A stretch of 46,318 nucleotides of DNA, from NCBI GenBank assembly GCA_022841475.1, contig JALHRJ010000032.1:1-46318 (forward strand). The letters run 5' to 3'. This DNA comes from Cyclobacteriaceae bacterium. Its GTDB lineage: Bacteria > Bacteroidota > Bacteroidia > Cytophagales > Cyclobacteriaceae. The notes under the pieces were generated by a model. That model was not told the origin of the DNA. It was given only the letters and a program-made list of their open reading frames with translations, and did no database searches. This document shows positions 43,772 through 46,318 of the stretch, one piece after another (position 1 is the stretch's first letter; each line of letters opens with the position of its first letter). Made by a program: the position numbers and the translations under genes.

Positions 43772-46318
43772 TTATTTTAGTTTCATCACTACCGATGGAT
43801 CGATAGGATACCTGCCAAAAGATTTTCCGTACACCGCAATTCCACCCGCACCTTCTGTTTGAATCCTGATTGTAAGTTCACCTTTTGCCAATGAGCTTTG
43901 TAATTGCTTTTTGGAGATGGGTACTTTGGTGAGATATCCATACGAACCTGCTTCACGTAATTTCCGATCTTTTAATTGATGATGCCAGGACAACACGCCA
44001 CGGTGATCAGCGGGGTCATCGGCCAGTGTAGTAGTTATCGCAGTTTCCCCATTCACTGTAATTTTTACTTTCGATGGAAATAACTTTTCATCCGTCATAG
44101 GATAGGAGTTGAAGTTTGCGCTCGGTGAGGCTAAACCACCCAGCATATAGTCTACATCTGTTTTTTCTTTGGTGTCCATATCTTTTACAAACAATTCCTT
44201 GGCTGAAATTTCTGCGATGAAGTAAGACTCCTTAATATCCTTTTGGTTAACAGTTTTATCGAGCTTAAATACGTACTCAAAATATCCGCTGCCCGATCCA
44301 TTAAATTTTAATCCATCCAGCACATGCCAGATTTTTCCAGCAAACTCTACTTTGTTGGGTGTAGGTTTAACAGAAATAATTTCTGTCTTTGGAATTTTGT
44401 TTTCTGAAATAATTTCGAAGTGCATGAAGTTGTGATGCAGCACTGTTCCTTTTGAATCTTCCACTTGAAGGGTAAGAATTGCCAACCCGCCTGTATTTGG
44501 CATTTGCAATATCAATGATTCAACTTCCTTTTGAATGTAAGGCTGATACTCAATTAGCCGGGTGCCTTGTGTAACGAGTGAAGTTTCTCCGATTGCATTG
44601 GTCTGTGTAACCTGATAAGAGATTTTCAATTGTTTTCCATAATCTACACTCGTCATCGAAGAAAGGTAGAGTGGAACCTTTACCTGTGCTCCGCCAGATA
44701 CCGTTTTGCAAATTTCATTTCCTGTTGAAAGGTAAACATCCGCATGCAAGTCGTTGAGTTTCATGCCGGGCATTAATTCTTCGAGCCCGGTAAATTTATT
44801 GGTGCGATCAAATCGCCAGTAGCCATTCCACTCATTGATTACATCGTGATGCTCTGTGTAAAGCCAGCCTGCTACTTCAGGATATTTTCTAAACGTATTC
44901 AGCATGCGATGATAATCCCAACTCCAATCGACATCGCCCGTGCTGCCTTCATAGCCCCACACGTTGCCGCACTCTGAATTTATTTTTGGTTGCTTGCCTT
45001 GCTTAAATCCGGCTTCAAACTGGAACGCGCTTCCCTCAAAAGAACTTTCGGTTAGTTTCTTCAAATGTTCTTCCCATTCCCAGCCAGGCAAATAGTCATG
45101 AAAGGAGTTGATGTCTGTAACGGTATGACCCGCTCCGCAACAAATAGAATTATCCTCAACCAATCGGGTAGGGTCTAATGACTTAGCGAGGTAATACATA
45201 GACGACACCCACATTTGTGTTTCAGGAAGATAGTGGCCTACACGTTTTCCGTTTTCTTCTACATGCGTGCGCAGGCCCCAGGTTTCATTAAAGAGTATCC
45301 ACGAAAAAATGGAAGGGTGATTAAAGTCGCGTTTCACCATTTCGCGAAAGGTTGTTTCTGCTTCGCGTTGCATTTTTGCATCGGGGTCACCCCAGCTGTT
45401 GGGTAAGTCGGCCATCACTAACACACCGAGCTTATCGGCCCAATATAATTTGCGTGGGATTTCTGATTTAATATGTGGACGAATGCCATTCAATCCAATC
45501 GACTTCGCGAGTTCAATTTCTTGGCGCATAAACTCGTCTGTGGGAAATGTGTAAAACCCTTCGGGGTGATACGATTGATCCAGCGTAAGCTGCAGGTACA
45601 CCGGCTTGTTGTTGAGTGCTATGTAAGGAAATTCTGTTCCGGGAAGATTCACGACCGAAATCTTACGCATCCCGAAATATGTTTTCACAACATCATCACC
45701 CAGTTTTATTCCGGTCTCATAGAGATAAGGATCTTCCAGCGACCACAGATGTGGTTGTGGTATGGGGATCGGGAAACTGAATTTGTCTTTTCCTTTTGGA
45801 ATGATTACTTCTTTGATGATAGGTGTGGTAGAGGTTTTGATCGACACCGATAGTTTGATTTCAGTTTTTGTTTCCGCAGGTAAATAGGTGGTTACGGTAA
45901 CCTGACCTTTATCAATATCAGGAATGAAGTGAACAGCATCCACATAGTCTTTTCCGCGCGCCTCTACATACACGGTTTGCCAGATGCCGCGTGCGTTGCC
46001 ATAGCCCTGTTTGCCATACAATGTAAAGTCTCTTCGTTTGTCATCGGCACGAACCACAAGTTTTTGAGCTTTGCCGTAATTAAGATATTCGGTTAGTTCG
46101 AATGAGAAAGGTGTGTATCCACCCCGATGTGTGCCCAATAATTTTCCATCCAGCCATACGGTGGTTTCCCAATCGGAAGCGCCTATGGTGATGAAGGTTC
46201 TTTTGTTTTTCCATTCCGGACTAATGGTGATCTCTCTTTTATACCAGGCGATATCGGCTTTGTCTTTTACGCCCGACAATTGCGATCCCCAGGGAAAGGG
46301 GACTGTTATTTTATGAGC
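43772..46318 (-). CDS. Glycoside hydrolase family 2 enzyme, 5' end beyond the window
   Basis: The reading frame is open to the right edge, so the N-terminus is cut off; 848 residues are visible. Family 2 sugar-binding and immunoglobulin-like domains lead (HRGGYTPFSF, then WSLEDPYLYETG), followed by the TIM-barrel catalytic domain. The acid/base glutamate is in ILFNETWG (E345 counted from the window edge) and the nucleophile in INSECGNVWG (E449). C-terminal beta domains follow. Members hydrolyse beta-galactosides, glucuronides or mannosides; the substrate here is open. No SusC/SusD pair or carbohydrate regulator lies within the window. Confidence 0.92.
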   Translation of the reverse strand, partial: AHKITVPFPWGSQLSGVKDKADIAWYKREITISPEWKNKRTFITIGASDWETTVWLDGKLLGTHRGGYTPFSFELTEYLNYGKAQKLVVRADDKRRDFTLYGKQGYGNARGIWQTVYVEARGKDYVDAVHFIPDIDKGQVTVTTYLPAETKTEIKLSVSIKTSTTPIIKEVIIPKGKDKFSFPIPIPQPHLWSLEDPYLYETGIKLGDDVVKTYFGMRKISVVNLPGTEFPYIALNNKPVYLQLTLDQSYHPEGFYTFPTDEFMRQEIELAKSIGLNGIRPHIKSEIPRKLYWADKLGVLVMADLPNSWGDPDAKMQREAETTFREMVKRDFNHPSIFSWILFNETWGLRTHVEENGKRVGHYLPETQMWVSSMYYLAKSLDPTRLVEDNSICCGAGHTVTDINSFHDYLPGWEWEEHLKKLTESSFEGSAFQFEAGFKQGKQPKINSECGNVWGYEGSTGDVDWSWDYHRMLNTFRKYPEVAGWLYTEHHDVINEWNGYWRFDRTNKFTGLEELMPGMKLNDLHADVYLSTGNEICKTVSGGAQVKVPLYLSSMTSVDYGKQLKISYQVTQTNAIGETSLVTQGTRLIEYQPYIQKEVESLILQMPNTGGLAILTLQVEDSKGTVLHHNFMHFEIISENKIPKTEIISVKPTPNKVEFAGKIWHVLDGLKFNGSGSGYFEYVFKLDKTVNQKDIKESYFIAEISAKELFVKDMDTKEKTDVDYMLGGLASPSANFNSYPMTDEKLFPSKVKITVNGETAITTTLADDPADHRGVLSWHHQLKDRKLREAGSYGYLTKVPISKKQLQSSLAKGELTIRIQTEGAGGIAVYGKSFGRYPIDPSVVMKLK

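Overview
The window looks like a chromosomal segment from a member of the Bacteroidota, most likely a cytophagal (Cyclobacteriaceae- or Chryseolinea-like) bacterium. The reasons are the isolated atpD-atpC pair away from the other ATP synthase genes, several upstream sequences matching the Bacteroidota promoter (TTTG, about 19 bases, TAnnTTTG), many lipoproteins and Tat-exported oxidoreductases, a DUF6787-type membrane protein and a DUF2141 protein. The placement below phylum is inference. No tRNA, rRNA, CRISPR array, insertion sequence or prophage gene was recognised. No gene-free stretch exceeds 300 bases.

Layout. Positions 1-4500 carry the 5' end of dnaK, an aldo/keto reductase, prfC, a class A beta-lactamase-like lipoprotein and an RluA-type pseudouridine synthase. 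Positions 4561-7140 hold four envelope genes of mostly unknown role. Positions 7207-13819 hold atpC-atpD, an orphan sensor kinase, an ABC-2 exporter pair and a secreted beta-rich protein, all leftward. Positions 13989-18032 form a housekeeping block (dnaJ-grpE, obgE-adk-hpt). Positions 18192-26705 include a Na/Pi cotransporter, a CsgG/FlgO-like protein with HEAT repeats, an unusual fusion of a serine hydrolase with an N-acyl-D-amino-acid deacylase, a WalJ-like hydrolase and two small unknown genes. Positions 26741-32774 contain two Tat-exported Gfo/Idh/MocA oxidoreductases, a Tat-exported sugar isomerase/epimerase-like protein, a secreted DinB-fold protein, and the cysE-cysM cysteine pair. Positions 33060-38783 hold an intradiol dioxygenase-like/thioredoxin-like fusion lipoprotein, an NTF2-like lipoprotein, small secreted and DinB proteins, and a corA-acetyltransferase overlap. 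Positions 38923-46318 contain a DUF2141 protein, a STAS-like protein next to a GMC oxidoreductase with a Cys4 motif, an OmpA lipoprotein, an alpha/beta hydrolase, a small CsbD-like protein and a truncated glycoside hydrolase family 2 gene.

Most of the window is ordinary chromosome. The points most worth a second look are: the serine hydrolase-deacylase fusion (22040-24526); the intradiol dioxygenase-like lipoprotein with a C-terminal CxxC domain and a TTG start (33060-34286); a DnaJ with only two of four zinc-finger CxxCxGxG motifs; a shared TTGGCA-N6-TTGT element upstream of both dnaK and grpE-dnaJ; the GMC oxidoreductase carrying CxxCxxCxxxC; and the CsgG/FlgO-HEAT protein. I found no multi-gene system that I can call new with confidence.
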